DNA of 64,000 nucleotides, taken from positions 4,035,001 to 4,099,000 of the forward strand of contig OX344765.1 of assembly GCA_947034895.1 (NCBI GenBank). Reading direction: 5' to 3'. This stretch comes from Rhytidiadelphus loreus. Taxonomy: Eukaryota > Streptophyta > Bryopsida > Hypnales > Hylocomiaceae. The notes beneath the pieces were generated by a model. It did not search any database, was not told the origin of the DNA, and saw only the letters and a list, made by a program, of their open reading frames with translations. Made by a program: the position numbers and the translations under genes. Positions 1-11,866 of this stretch are shown here, in pieces. How positions within the stretch are numbered: the stretch's first letter is position 1; each line of letters starts with the position of its first letter.

Positions 1-898
1 TAAAACCCTGCCCCCTATTTGGTGTCGTGTTTAGGGTATCATGTTGTAGACCTCTTCTAACTAACTTTTGGAGTCTTCGATTGCAAATGTGAATCCAAAA
101 TTTGCAAATTTTATCAAGTGTAAATTTAAAAAAAAATTCTTGCTTGTTTATCCAATGTAAATTTTTTGTAATTTTTTCTAAAGTAAAATTCCTATATTTT
201 TTTCCAAAGTAAAATTCCTGCATTTTTTTCCAAAGTAAAATTTCTGCGGTTTTTTTTTCCAAAGTAAAATTCCTACATTTTCACCTTGCTAGTCTCACTA
301 GGACAAGTAAGTGTCCTACTTGGCTCACTCCTCATACAAGTAAGTCCATAAATGGACCACCTAAGAGCTGGAATTGCATTTCAGGGAAGGAAAGCTTCTC
401 GAAATATTTTTCAGTAAATTTTTCTTGAAAGAGAAGTAGAATTGGTATCTAACCCAAGTTGTTTCATATTTTTTGGAACTTTGTGGAATTAGTTATGGAA
501 TTTTGAAATTAGGCTCTGAAATTGCCCACTTCCTAAAATGTACATTTTTTGTACATTAGTGAAGGCTACAAAAAATAAAACATGTACAAATAGTTTATAT
601 TTCAGGTTTACAGCCTGTGCACTTTTAGAATCTCCTACCTTTAAGTTAATGACTCTGCTTGTTTCCAGTTGGGGTACAGTTGAAATCCATCATGAAATTT
701 TGCCTGAAGGACCACTGAAGTAGCTACACCTACCCTATGCGGCTGTCAGATTCGGGAAGAAATTAATTTTTTTTGCATGGGTGTCGGGATTAGGGATGGC
801 ACGTGTCTTTTCTATTGGGGTTGCAACAATTAAAAAAATATTAGAAGAATAAGAGTAACATTGACCCCCAAATGACCACGAATCGGAAAACACTAAGG
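1..898. other. AT-rich intergenic DNA, no gene seen
   Basis: No coding region is recognisable. The only long frame, around 538-723, has no family resemblance and reads like chance AT-rich sequence. The stretch holds the short tandem repeat at 177-281, listed separately, and otherwise looks like ordinary intergenic DNA up to the first MITE-like element. Confidence 0.6.
177..281. repeat. Four-copy short tandem repeat, period 26-29 bp
   Basis: Four near-identical units built on the core AAAGTAAAATTCCT followed by a T-run start at about 181, 207, 233 and 262. Spacing is 26, 26 and 29 bp. Differences between units are single bases and T-run length, which points to local slippage or unequal exchange. 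No gene is associated. Confidence 0.8.
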
Positions 899-1371
899 TA
901 AGGTATAACAACCCATGATGGTCAGAGTTAGGAGTTTGCCATCATGCAATTGATGGATTTATAAAAAGATTCCCATGTAAAGATAAGTGTGAGAAATCAC
1001 GAGAGCAATTGATTTTTTTTTTTTGACAAAGTATGAATTTGTTATGGATTTTTGAAGTGCATTGCCCATCATGGTCGAAAAGAGTCTCTAGACTACCCGT
1101 TACCAACAGGAAGTGTACCCATAATGAGCATCTTCCTCACCTAAAGTAGTCACGATATTCCTTAACTTGGAAGCCTTGAAAAGTCACTTCCTACAATGAA
1201 TTTACACTAAAAAGTTGGAAGTTTCTAATGAGGTCACTAATTACTCCATTACTATCACCTAAGACATTGATTGTGGCTCAAATCTCATTTATTGAAAAAA
1301 AAACTTGTACTAGGGTCATTTCCTAAGTGTCCATCATGGGTCTTTTGAATTTAATGGGTTGTTCTACCTTA
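899..1371. mobile_element. MITE-like element, family A, copy 1
   Basis: This is a 473-bp non-coding element. Its left end TAAGGTATAACAACCCAT is matched in inverted orientation by the right end ATGGGTTGTTCTACCTTA. Its interior (a T-run then GACAAAGTATGAATTTGTTA) is shared with copies at 7381-7926, about 34630-35025 and 61243-61687. There is no transposase frame, so it is non-autonomous. TA next to AGGT at both ends would fit a TA-target (Tc1/mariner-type) element, but the superfamily is inferred only. Confidence 0.75.
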
Positions 1372-2236
1372 CTTCCACTAAGGTAGACCAACTCAATTCT
1401 ATTCATTGCCTAATTTTGTCATCCTACTTTTGACTCCAATTCCGTCCAAAAAAACATCTAAATCCATTCATTTTTGACAAAACCAGTGCCAACAAGGGAT
1501 AACATGTCAATCCTTTATTGGTGAGTACTTAAGTGCCATTAAATGCATAGAAAGGCAGTTACGGTTTGTTTATGGGACATTTATGACTCTACTCTACGAA
1601 TTTTTTAATAATTTCAGGTACACCACTTCAAAAATTCACATAAATTACAGTTTTAACCATAAAATTATAATTTCACTTGGTTTTAATTTGTGAAACAATT
1701 GCACACCCCTTAAAAATATATGGCCTTCTTGAAATTGGCCTCAAGATATTCAGATTGCAAATCATAATGGTCATAGACTTGACTACCTTTCTTGTAAAAA
1801 ACTGAAGGAGTACTTGTCAGTCAAGCCCAAATGTTCATTCCCTAAAACTAAAACAGTGGAAGCACTGTTTGCAAACGGTTGGTATCTTGACAATGCAATG
1901 ATTTTCAACTTTTTTTTGTCCAGCGAAAATGCAGTAACATCAATCACAAATTTTTGTGACAACCCTTTGTTCAATCACATGCTTTACAAGATAGTTGTAA
2001 GATTTGGCAAACACAAATTACTTTAGTGAGTGTCATAATTGTAAAACATGTTATGGAGTATATTTTTGTATAAATTGCTACAAATCAGACAGCGGAGGAA
2101 TTAAAGGAACATTGTCCTAAACATAATCATCAAATAACATTATTAATACCTAACAAACATGTTTTTTCTTGCTTAAAATGAAAGTTGTCAATGTTTATAG
2201 AGGCACTCTCAAAAATGGTTGATATCTAGAATTGTT
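1372..2236. other. Intergenic, no gene supported
   Basis: The region is AT-rich. Two overlapping frames on opposite strands near 1783-2026 have no recognisable motif, and nothing else resembles an exon. I see no RNA gene. Confidence 0.5.
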
Positions 2237-2766
2237 TAACCCCTCAAAGCCCAAGGATTTTGGACAAAATACAAATGTGTTATAAAACATAAGTTCTATA
2301 ACTTTTTTGAAGTTTGCATCAAAGAAGATGATGTGAAGTATGAAAAATAGAAAGAATCTATATGGTCAAAATTATAAAATTATTTTTAGATTCCCTTCAA
2401 ATGAATTTTGAAAACATAACTTAAAAAATTTACAAAAAATACAATTTCTATCTTTAGTATTTGAATTTTTTTATTGGTCAAAATTGTGGTTTCTATTTAT
2501 ATGTGAAAAATGCATTAGATTTAGTAATGAGAACACCAACACTTTTCCCAAATAGTGAGTTCAAAAAACTTATAGAACTTTGAACTTTTCTAAATATTTT
2601 GTGCTATTTCTCTTATAATTTTTGTTTGACCATAGTGATGTTAGTTTTGAATATAAATACTACCAATCTTTAGGAACTAAAAAAATAATTGGAAAAAGTT
2701 TGTTTCTACCCCAAAATGCCACCCCAAGCCGCAACCAAAAAATTGTCACTTGAGCACTTAGGGGTT
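2237..2766. mobile_element. MITE-like element, family B, copy 1
   Basis: The ends are an imperfect inverted pair: TTAACCCCTCAAAGCCCAAG on the left and, on the other strand, TAACCCCTAAGTGCTCAAG on the right. The interior aligns by eye with about 47650-48075 (shared blocks such as TTTCTATCTTTAG followed by a TTGGTCAAAA block). It has no coding potential. The superfamily is unknown. Confidence 0.65.
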
Positions 2767-3577
2767 ACATAATTGTTTAACCCTTAAAGAACTAAGCATT
2801 CAAATTTTGAACAAAGAATGAATGCAAATACATCCCAAGCACACAAAATTGCATTTTTTCATCCACCATTTTTCTTAAAGATTCTTGTATTAGTTCTTTA
2901 ACATTTGTACAATTTAGATCCTAAAGACTTTGCTTTGCAAATGAGTATTGTTATTGACAACTTGATTCTCTCACCTTCTCCTCTACAAATTCTTGACTAC
3001 GAAAGAAAATTAGGTTGCAATTGCCAAGAATTTGAGTGTTGCTTGTAGGAATAATAAAGGTCACTAACTCTATTGGGTATAATGGTTGTTGTGGCTTGTA
3101 TTCTCTTGGAGCAGTTGTTACCACATTTGGAGGTAGAAGTGTTAAATTTCTACTTGTAGAGGCTTCTACTATCCTCAATCCTAGAGTTGCAATGTGGAAC
3201 ATAAAGATAGGAGGTGGATTGCACATGATATAAGTAGTAAAAGCTAAAATTGAAAGATAGTATGAACTTGAATTTCATACAAAGCTCAAAAATTGAATCC
3301 AAATGCAACCTACACATTGTAGAAGAGTGATGCAAGTTGAGAGTGTAGTTACCCCTTTTTCCTTCCACTATGGCATGTGGTTCCTCCTTTGTGGAGTAGA
3401 AGTTGTGAGAGTGAGATGAATCTAGCCCAAAGGAAGCTCTTTTAGTCAAGAAATAATTTTTTTCTAACTTCCCCTTCCAAATTGTCAAAGTGACTTTCCA
3501 TTATTGTAGACATTGCAAGTAATTGTTGTAGGATGCAAAAAATATAGGTGGAAAAGGGAGAGATAAAAGAAGGGGAC
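2767..3577. other. Intergenic, no gene supported
   Basis: Frames at 2951-3488 occur on both strands and overlap each other, but none resembles a known protein. They are slightly less AT-rich than the surroundings. A decayed exon cannot be excluded, but nothing positive supports one. Confidence 0.4.
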
Positions 3578-4271
3578 AAGGAATGCATCATTTGCATTCC
3601 TATGAATTCCCAATCATGCATATCAAATTCAACTTCAAAAAAACAAAATTATATTTTTGGTAAAAAATTATATTAAATTTCATGATTTTATATGATAATT
3701 TATTGAGAGCCATCAGTGAAGAATTTTCAAATTCAATTGCATGCACATGTTGGAATTGTCTATAAGCACATTTTTTTTTTAAATTGCAAGAAAATTTCAA
3801 AATTCATGCTATAGAGAGTTCAATACTGAGGTGTCTTGTACGTACCCAAATTATGTAAAATAGATGTCTATGTATTATAACTAGATTATAATATTTGACC
3901 CTCATACTACAACTAGTAATATACCTCTAAGTATAATGGTACTATTTGTTTATCTAAATCTAGTTACAACACATAGAAATCTATTTTATAGAGTTAGAGC
4001 ATGAGACATCTTATAATTGAACTCTCTCATAGCATGAATTTTGAAATTTTCTTGCAATTTTTTCTAAAAAGAAAGATGTGCTTATACACAATTCCAATTT
4101 GTATGTGCAATTAAATCTAAAAATTCATCATCGATAGCTTTCAATCAACTATGATGTAATATTATAAAATTTAATGAAAGAAATTTACTAAAAATAGAGT
4201 TTTGTTTTTTTGAAGTTGAAATTTGGTATGCTTGATTGAGACTACATAGGAAAGCAATGATGCAAGAATTG
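3578..4271. repeat. 0.7 kb long imperfect palindrome (foldback element)
   Basis: The left half (about 3578-3920) is an imperfect reverse complement of the right half (about 3925-4271). Matching landmarks are CTATAGAGAGTTCAAT at about 3811 against ATTGAACTCTCTCATAG at about 4016, and the CAAATTCAACTTC / GAAGTTGAAATTTG pair near the outer ends. Similarity continues to the centre, leaving almost no loop. It could be a foldback MITE or an inverted duplication; a transcript would fold into one long hairpin. Confidence 0.8.
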
Positions 4272-5869
4272 CTTAAAAATTGTAAAAGATTGCATTCAAA
4301 AATAAAAGAGTCTTATAGGAACAAAGAAATATGACAATCTTTTTTGTCAAGGCATAGTACAGTTGGTCCTTTAATTGTCACCTTTACCAATTAGAATTCC
4401 AAGTTTTCAAAATCAACCTATAAGAGTTAAAAATTTATTTTTTAAGGCAAATTTTATTTATAAATTCATCAAAATTTTAAAACATTCAAAATTATAAAGT
4501 ATAGTAAGAAGCAAGGCTTGGTTGTTCCTAGAAGACTAAAAATTTAGTAATATTGAGTTCAAATTTTATATTTTTATAAAATTGCTAATTTACTTTAAAA
4601 TTAATTAAAATTTTAAACATAAATGTCTATCTTCAAAGTCTCAAAAGTCTGAGATGGTAGTCCCTAGTAGTGTACAAAGCAACATAATCCTAATTAAAAT
4701 AATCCTAATTAAAAAAATTTAAGAAAAAAAAAAAATATAATATGATATAATATAGACACATATACACAGACAAGTTCCATTAATTCAAACAAGGTTTTCC
4801 ATTTCAATGCAATTATGATTGCCTTAACTCTAATTGATTCAATTTTCAACCACATTGACATTTCTAATATCGAATAATGTTAAAGAATATTTGATCAAAC
4901 TTCAATGAAGTTGTATTTGGAATAGATGACACTCTACAAATTTCCTTGAATGTGAAAACTATTGGAAAATATGAGAAGATGAATTATTTTGACAAAATTG
5001 TGTTGGAATTATCAATATGTTAATCAAGACCAAATTGGTTGTAAAAGCAATATGTTTTTTCCGCTATAATAAAAGTAACCAATATTGTTTTATTAGTCAT
5101 TTTGTTCATTAGTTTAGATTTATATGTAATGAGTAACATCTTCTTTATATATAATACAAGTGCATATATAACATAAATAGAAACTTGTATGCCTTACTCA
5201 AAATTATATGGAAAAACTAAGATTTAGTTATTCACAACTTTGGTGATTGATCAATCTCTTGATTGATGTTGGTAGAACTTTAATTATGTAAAGATGCTAC
5301 AAACCTAAAAGATCCAATGGATGACTTCATTGTTAACTATAGAAACAAAGAATGCATCTATTGGGCCAATAATCAAAGAATTTTGGTGATGACCTTGGTC
5401 ATACGGTTCATATCTTTCTTCGATTAATTCACCAAAATCTTACACAACAAGTAACATTGTAAGAATTGATTGTAAGAATGTAGAAAACTCTTAAGCAGAC
5501 CTTTTGACAACTTTTACATATGCTATCCAAATTATAGTGAAAGTGCCTTGCCATGTATTGTACTCAATTGTAGAATTGAAACAAAAGGGAAGTGGCCATG
5601 TCTTCCGTCAAAAATGGAATTGAAGAGAATAACTGACTCGGAACCTTTCTGGTGGTAAAAGCTTTAAAATTTGTAACTCTTTCACCCCAAATTTTGCAAA
5701 TCTGTTGCAGCGGCGTTTCCTGACGGACAGGCACATTTGCAATACAAAGTCAGTTGGCCAAGGAGCTGCCTTTCTTGACTAAGTTGGAACTCATTTATAA
5801 TATTTTGGTCTCATGCATTGCTTGGATACAAGAGTAAGCATGAGAGTAAGGTACATAACAATATTACTC
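4272..5869. other. Intergenic, no gene seen
   Basis: Strongly AT-rich DNA without any frame above the reporting size. A few GC-richer patches (for example 5600-5780) hold no exon-like frame with splice sites. Nothing further is supported. Confidence 0.6.
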
Positions 5870-6080
5870 TAGGGGGACGCCGCGGACATTAAGTGTTCAA
5901 TGGATGATAGAGAATCTTTCTATGTAAGACAAAAGTGCAAATATTCAACCTTGGAATTTTGTTTGAAAAGGGGAGGTCTTGCACAATGGCTTGATCTCCA
6001 ATGAGTGCTATTGGGTTTTTTAAGCAGATGATTCACATGGTACCCAAAATAATGATTTCCACTGTGAACAATCCCGCGTT
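5870..6080. repeat. Upstream copy of a segment duplicated at 8325-8530
   Basis: Landmarks recur in the same order and orientation in the second copy: a GGATGA block, a GAAATTTTGT-like block, AAAAGGGGAGGTCTT, TCCAATGAGTGCT, GATTCACATGGTA and GATGATTTCCA. Identity is moderate, so the duplication is old. Neither copy codes for a recognisable protein. Confidence 0.6.
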
Positions 6081-6977
6081 ATAGGGTTAATCAATGTTGG
6101 GGTCCTTTTTGCTCCTCCAAGAAGTGGGAGCCCTAGCGTTGCAACTTCTCAGCTAGCAATGACTCTATAGTCATACAAAGACACTGGCGTTGCACCTTCC
6201 CAGTAATTATCCAAAGACACTTGTGTTGCAACTTCCTAGCCAACCAATGATTGTTTGTAGATTAATCTAAATTCACTCCAAGGGATCCACGGAGGGATTA
6301 TACCAATCTCCAAGGAATGATGGTTTTGGTTGGTTAACAATGTTATGAATAGGAGGCCAAAAAGCGACTAGAGTGTAAAAATGTTTTGTAATATGGAAGT
6401 ACACATTGTTTTTTGCAATGTATCAATAACATTTGTCAATATACCAAAAATTGAATACATCAATGGATGGACACTTTTAGAGTCTTATATGATTCCAATT
6501 TCAAAATTTATAACTAATTTCACAAAGGAATAGAATATATAAAATGACTTGAATTAGATACTAATTCCGTTTACCTTTTAAGGAAAAAAACATTTAAAAA
6601 AAGTCAAATTCTTCAAAATTACAAATCAACTATTGAATGGTTATTTTATGGAACTCTTATCTTATTTGGTTTTTTCTTCAAATTTGACATTCATATTTTT
6701 ATTTATGTAGTCAAAAAGTAAATGGAAGATGGGAAGTAAGGAAGATAGTTAAATGGATGCAAAATAATCATAATGAATAAGAAAAAATTAAAATCTGTGA
6801 AAGCTTGGCAACATGAAAGTCCCCTTTTTCCTCAAATTTACAATTTGAAATCATAGTAAAGAATATAGCAATGAATGTCCAATTAAGAATGGGATGGAAA
6901 AGTTATATAAAAAAGATGAAATATCATTTAGAATAATATAATCTCTAGAAAAAATTAAAAGTATTGTTTGTGCATGG
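6081..6977. other. Intergenic, no gene seen
   Basis: No open frame of note. A patch at 6085-6300 is less AT-rich and repeats short phrases such as TTGCAACTTC, AGCTAGCAATGACT and CAACCAATGATT. These look like small internal duplications, not coding sequence. Confidence 0.5.
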
Positions 6978-7262
6978 TTAAAATAGGGATTCTCAAATGT
7001 GCCACTTTTTTTTGGTCAAATCATAGTTACTACTGTTAAACTTGTCAAATTTTTATATTTTCTTGTTGGCAATTGAACAACATAGTGAAAATTGTTTTGT
7101 TTGGGTATTCCATGCAAAATTTATAAAGGATTAGATTTTTTCCAGTAGATGTTCTAAAATAGTTTCTTCAATGGAGGTAAATATTGATTAACTTGGATAT
7201 GTACATCTAGTGAAAGATGGCACTTTTGGATGAGTGGCATATTTAGGAGTCTCTATACCTTA
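6978..7262. mobile_element. MITE-like element, family D, diverged copy
   Basis: The interior is shared with 17272-17547 and 30410-30668: a GTTACTACTGTT-like block, ATTCCATGCAAAATTTATAA (compare TATTGTATGCAAAAGTTATTA) and GATGGCACTTTT. The right end reads TACCTTA, as in the 17272 copy. The left end is degraded. Non-coding. Confidence 0.55.
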
Positions 7263-7380
7263 ATTAGTGAAATAATCCCATTCTTTAACAATTTCTTACC
7301 AAAGATCAACAAAGCAACATTGAATTTGTAAAAGTATCACATTCAAATTTGAACATTTTCTTGAAGGCCACCCAAACATA

Positions 7381-7926
7381 TAAGGTAAACCAGCCTATGA
7401 CAGGCAGATTGCTTGGTTTGCCTTGTTGACATTTTGGAAATTTTGGATTTTTTTTCCATATAAAGGCAAACATGAAAAATTGGTAGAACAATTGAATTTT
7501 TTTTTTTTTGACAAAGTATGAATTTGTTACGGATTTTTGAAGTGAACTGGCCAGATGGCTCAAAACAGTTTGTAGACTATCCCACAACCATCAAAAATGA
7601 TACCCATGGTGGTCATCAAACCACCCAATGCAGTTATAATATTTCCTAATATGGTTGAAATATTTTCTAACATGGACACGACATAAAGGAATAAAAAAAG
7701 TTAGTTCATGTAATGAATTACACTAGAAAAGGACGAGTTCCTAAAACAGTCTCTAACATCTCCATCACCATCATACAAAACATTGATTTCAGCCATCAAC
7801 CTATCTAATAAAGTTTTGCTTACATTAATTAGAAAAAAACTGGCACAGATTGATGGAAAACTGTAATGGGTCCTTTTATAGATGTCTGTATTAGGCACTT
7901 GGCCTGTCATAGGCTGGTTTACCTTA
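7381..7926. mobile_element. MITE-like element, family A, copy 2, perfect 25-bp terminal repeats
   Basis: The element begins TAAGGTAAACCAGCCTATGA and ends with its exact inverted match; the two ends agree over 25 bp (7381-7405 and 7902-7926). Its interior (T-run, then GACAAAGTATGAATTTGTTA) matches family A copies at 899, 34630 and 61243. No transposase is encoded. Perfect ends suggest this copy is younger than the others, or that its ends were homogenised. Confidence 0.8.
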
Positions 7927-8324
7927 ATGTAGACAACCGACTTGGTCCTTTGTTTGCAAAATTTCTCATTCCAATAGAACTTCTCTAAGGTGAGCTTCTC
8001 TAAGGCAATGACCTCTCTAAAGTGATCAAGTATTGATTGCTTGGTCTGGTCCTACACTAGACCCAATTCCAAACTTACACATTAGAGAAGTTCTTTGAGA
8101 TTTGTGAGCATGGGGATTTGAACCTATTACTTTGTAGAAGCCGGTTGTACTGTATTTATATCGCCAACCATCACACATTTTTTTGCGTAACTCCTCGTGC
8201 ACGTTACTTACGTAAGTTACAAATTGTGACTGGCCTCAAATTGTGACAGCTACGACCTTTTTCATTTGGAGGGACTGTTTCTCAAATTCGTCAAGACTTA
8301 ACCCTTAAAAAGTTGACACGGGCA

Positions 8325-8530
8325 TTTGGCGTCCGATGGATGACAAGGAATCCTCCTCCCACTAAGACAGAGATGCAACTATTTGTCTTTGAAATTTTGT
8401 AGTGAAAAGGGGGAGGTCTTCTTTGGTGGTTTGACTTTCCAATGAGTGCTTTTGCTATTTTGCTATTTCCAAAGCCAATGATTCACATGGTAATGAAAAG
8501 AGATGATTTCCAAGGTCACCCGTTCGTCCT
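8325..8530. repeat. Downstream copy of the 5870-6080 segment
   Basis: Direct repeat of the segment at 5870-6080, with the same order of landmark words (AAAAGGGGGAGGTCTT, TCCAATGAGTGCTTTT, AATGATTCACATGGTAATG, GATGATTTCCAAGG). It lies about 0.9 kb upstream of the glycosyltransferase start. It may be the edge of an old tandem duplication whose gene copy has been lost. Confidence 0.6.
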
Positions 8531-9392
8531 TTTAAGGGGTGAAGCAATCAAGCACGTCAGAGGAAGAGTGCGGTTCCGGCCTTCTGTACCCCATCGCAGC
8601 TCATCGATCACAGTCCTCGAGGAGCATGCCTATCACCACTCATGAATGCCAGGATCGCTGCCATTCGTCCTCCGTTCAGGGTTCAGGCAGGCAGTGGCTG
8701 CAAATCATTCATCAAAGATCAATGTATTCCTTTGCCATAGTGTCTTCCGTCTGTGTAATTGCGTATTCAGAATTTACTTTTCGTCTTTTTTTTCTGGGTG
8801 CAAAATGAACTGAACATTTCATTGCAAAGAAAGAGAACAACCAAGCCCAAGCTAGGAGTGCTTCTAGCTTAATACCCCCAAGGGCAAGGGAGACTCAAGA
8901 CTACAGACCGCTAACAGCAACGTCAGTTCTACTCCAAAAACTTCTGAATTCAGATTGAGTATGCTTGGTAACTTTAGCGCTCACTCTCGGATCAGGTCGG
9001 ATCATCAGCACTACAGTAGCGGAATCTTGCGGAAGACCTCGGTGATTTTAGAATGACAAATTGAGCGCGTGAAAGGTCCTGGCTCCTAAGTTAGAAGCAC
9101 CGAGGAACAAGCTCGTGGCTTCGTTTTTCTCGGCGTTCTGTTGAAACTACCCGGAAAAACACGAATACACCAGGAATAGACAGAAAAACACCTCAGGAAC
9201 TGATTGGAGGTAATAGAGAATTTCTGAAGAAGACCCGTTTGTGGTTTTCGTGCCACCGAGTTTTTGGGCAAATCCTATGTGGTTGACACAACATTGTATA
9301 ACTAGGCAAGGGTCCACCGCATACTGGGAAGGTATCAGTTAATTCAAGGTGTGGTGTAGGCAGGGGTTGGCTGAGTAAATTTGGCCTCCAGC
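8531..9392 (+). other. GC-richer upstream region of the glycosyltransferase
   Basis: Base composition rises sharply from about 8530, ahead of the gene at 9393. Small overlapping frames here (8442-8808, 9086-9456) show no family resemblance. The stretch probably holds promoter and 5' untranslated sequence. I could not identify a convincing TATA box or transcription start. Confidence 0.4.
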
Positions 9393-11866
9393 ATGTCGAT
9401 CCCTGCGGTAGATGGGTTCGCCATGGAGACTCCGATCCATCTGCTGGTGCTTCCATATCCTGCGAGGGGCCACAACTTGGCGTCCGTTCAGTTGGCGCGG
9501 AAGTTCGTCCCCTATGGCGTCCGCATCACCGTAGCCAACATCTTCAGCAACATGTCAGCGGAGCTTCTCGACATTTGCAAAGCAGAGGGATTCGCAGTGG
9601 CGAATCTGGGCATCCGACCCGATCACTCTGCCTCTTCCAACTTGCCGTTTCTGGGCCATGTCGAGAGCGTCCAAGGCGAGACAGAGCATTTTGTTTCTTC
9701 ACAGTCCCCGCCGGTGACGTGCATCCTCAGCGACATCTTCCTTGGCTGGACGCAGGTCAGTTAGTCCATTCGGGCGTCATTGAAGCTGATCTCCATCACT
9801 TGTCTAGTATGATCGCATTTTGTTTAGACGTCGTGTTTCAGTTGCGACCTCCAAGTGTCCAGAGCTCTGAAAACTAGAGTTCTGAGGTTTAAGGAAACTC
9901 TGCGAATTCCCTTATATTTCCCGTCTTCAACGAAAATGAGGTTTCGTGATACAATGGCTAAACTCATGTGCACATTGTTCCGACAGAATGTGGCAGACAA
10001 GTTCAACATACCGAGGTATGTCATCTGCGCTTCCCCAGCCAAAGTGCTGGCCGCGCTGCTCTACACGCCCGAGCTCGCAGCGCAAGGCATATTGCCCGTG
10101 GATCCCTCCCAAGGCTCGCAGCTTGTGGACATCCCAGGACTCTTGCCCATACGAAAAGCCGACTTTTCCCCTTATGTGCTCTCTCAGTTCGGGCTTCAAT
10201 TCTTCGACCAATATGTGTATCGCTGTTGTCAACCCGCCGTAGAAGCAGCTGCGGGGTACTTCCTCAACTCCTTCGAGGATCTGGAGCCCACTTGCATTGA
10301 AGCACTGCGCTCGTATCCTTACCGCCAGCGCGCACATTCGAAGGTGACAAGGCAACCTGTCAAGTTTTCAAAAGCCTTTTATTCTAATCTCACAATTCTC
10401 GTAAATGATAACAGAGGTTTCAACCAACTGGGAGGTCCAAACAGCATCCCACTGTTGTTTTGTTGATGTTGTTTGGACTGCATGTTAGGGTTTGCACCGG
10501 TACCCACTGTGGTACCCTCATTTCTTACCCTAAATCGAGGAGGTTGTACATGTTCCGATCTCCAGGGATCTAGTCTGCGGAGTGTATATCCGGTTGGACC
10601 TCTGGTGCACGACGCCTACTTGGAGTCTTTGCGGAGCCATGCCAATGGAAGTATCAAAGGTTTAATCGAACCTGAAGCTCCGTACCTCCGATGGTTGGAC
10701 AAGCAACCACAGGCCTCAGTTCTGTATGTCAATTTCGGAAGTATCGCCTCTTTGTCCGTTCGACAGATCCATGAACTAGCCTTGGGTCTGGAGGCCAGCC
10801 AGCAACCATTTCTCCTCGTCGTTCGTCCGAAAGACGACGAAGCTCTCCCTCTGCTTCCGGAAAGCTTCACGGCTCATACCCGAGGATTGGGTTTTGTGCA
10901 ATTGCAGTGGGTGAACCAGCTGGACGTGCTCTCCAATCCTGCTGTTGGAGGTTTTTTAACTCATTGCGGGTGGAACTCCACTCTGGAGAGCATCTGTCGG
11001 GGCGTGCCGCTCTTGGCGTGGCCAATTCAAGCCGATCAAAGGCACAATTGCAGGTCAGTACCCCGAACCCTAATTCACTTGACCAGGTCAGCATCTGAAT
11101 CCTAAAATCTCTTGACCTTCTTATTAGCAAGCCGGATGTGTGCATGACTTGGCTAAATGCCGATGGCCACTGATGTTAAAATGAAGATCAATGGGGTCGT
11201 CTATTGGTCCCTTCACTACGGTAGTGGTCTACACGACCTCCCTCTCTGAGTGATAGCATAAGCGATTTCATACCTCGTGATACAAACTGGATCTCAATAG
11301 ATTTCCTTCTTGTACCCCAAATTATAATTCCACAAGTCTACACCGATCTCCCAATAAGAGCACACTGCTATCGTAATGTGAAGTCTCCATTCATTACACA
11401 GTAATGGAGAGGGTCCATTCACCATACAAGTGAGTTCTGAACCTTTTCGTACAACAATCTATCATCGAGTTTTTCAGCATCTAAAATTTTGCACATTTAT
11501 CAAATCAAAGGAGCCTTTACCTTACATATTGGTGAAAAATGCCTCACGTCACGTGAAAAATGCTTCGATTCCATAGTCACTTGCGGTCTAGTCTGAGGCT
11601 ACTGTCCTTGCAGGTTTCTTGTGGACGAAGCGCATGCTGCCGTTGAGGTGCACAAAGGAGCGGACTCGTTTGTGTCCCGAGAGGAGGTAGGGCGAGCTGT
11701 TCGGTCCCTGATGGTGGAGTCCGAGGGGGAGGTAGTGAGAGCGAATATGCGCAAGCTGCGAGACCAGATGAAGGAGGCCATTTCGAAAGAGGGGTCCGTG
11801 CAGGGGAGCATCGACAAGTTTCTCGCAGAGTTGAGAGCTTCCAAGATACCATCTGAAATCCCTTGA
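9393..11866 (+). CDS. UDP-glycosyltransferase (plant family 1 UGT), four exons
   Basis: Predicted exons are 9393-9755, 9987-10343, 10566-11053 and 11614-11866, all with GT-AG introns in consistent phase (0, 0, 2), giving 486 residues, normal for the family. These enzymes move sugar from a UDP-sugar to small acceptors such as phenolics in the cytosol. The N-terminal domain has the expected catalytic His in PYPARGHN (His27). The 44-residue PSPG donor-binding box spans about 355-398 (WVNQ ... FLTHCGWNST ... ADQ) and ends in Gln, usual for UDP-glucose users. Its third residue is Asn where Pro is typical. I chose ATG 9393; in-frame Met11 is an alternative. The third intron lies just after the PSPG box, and the last exon carries the C-terminal helix (FLVDEAHAAVEV...). 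The acceptor cannot be predicted. Exon calls rest on phase and family alignment only. Confidence 0.9.

Noticed and set aside
8442..8808. Overlapping frames in the GC-richer DNA upstream of the UGT
   Set aside because: Two frames overlap, part of one lies in the duplicated non-coding segment, and neither resembles a known protein.
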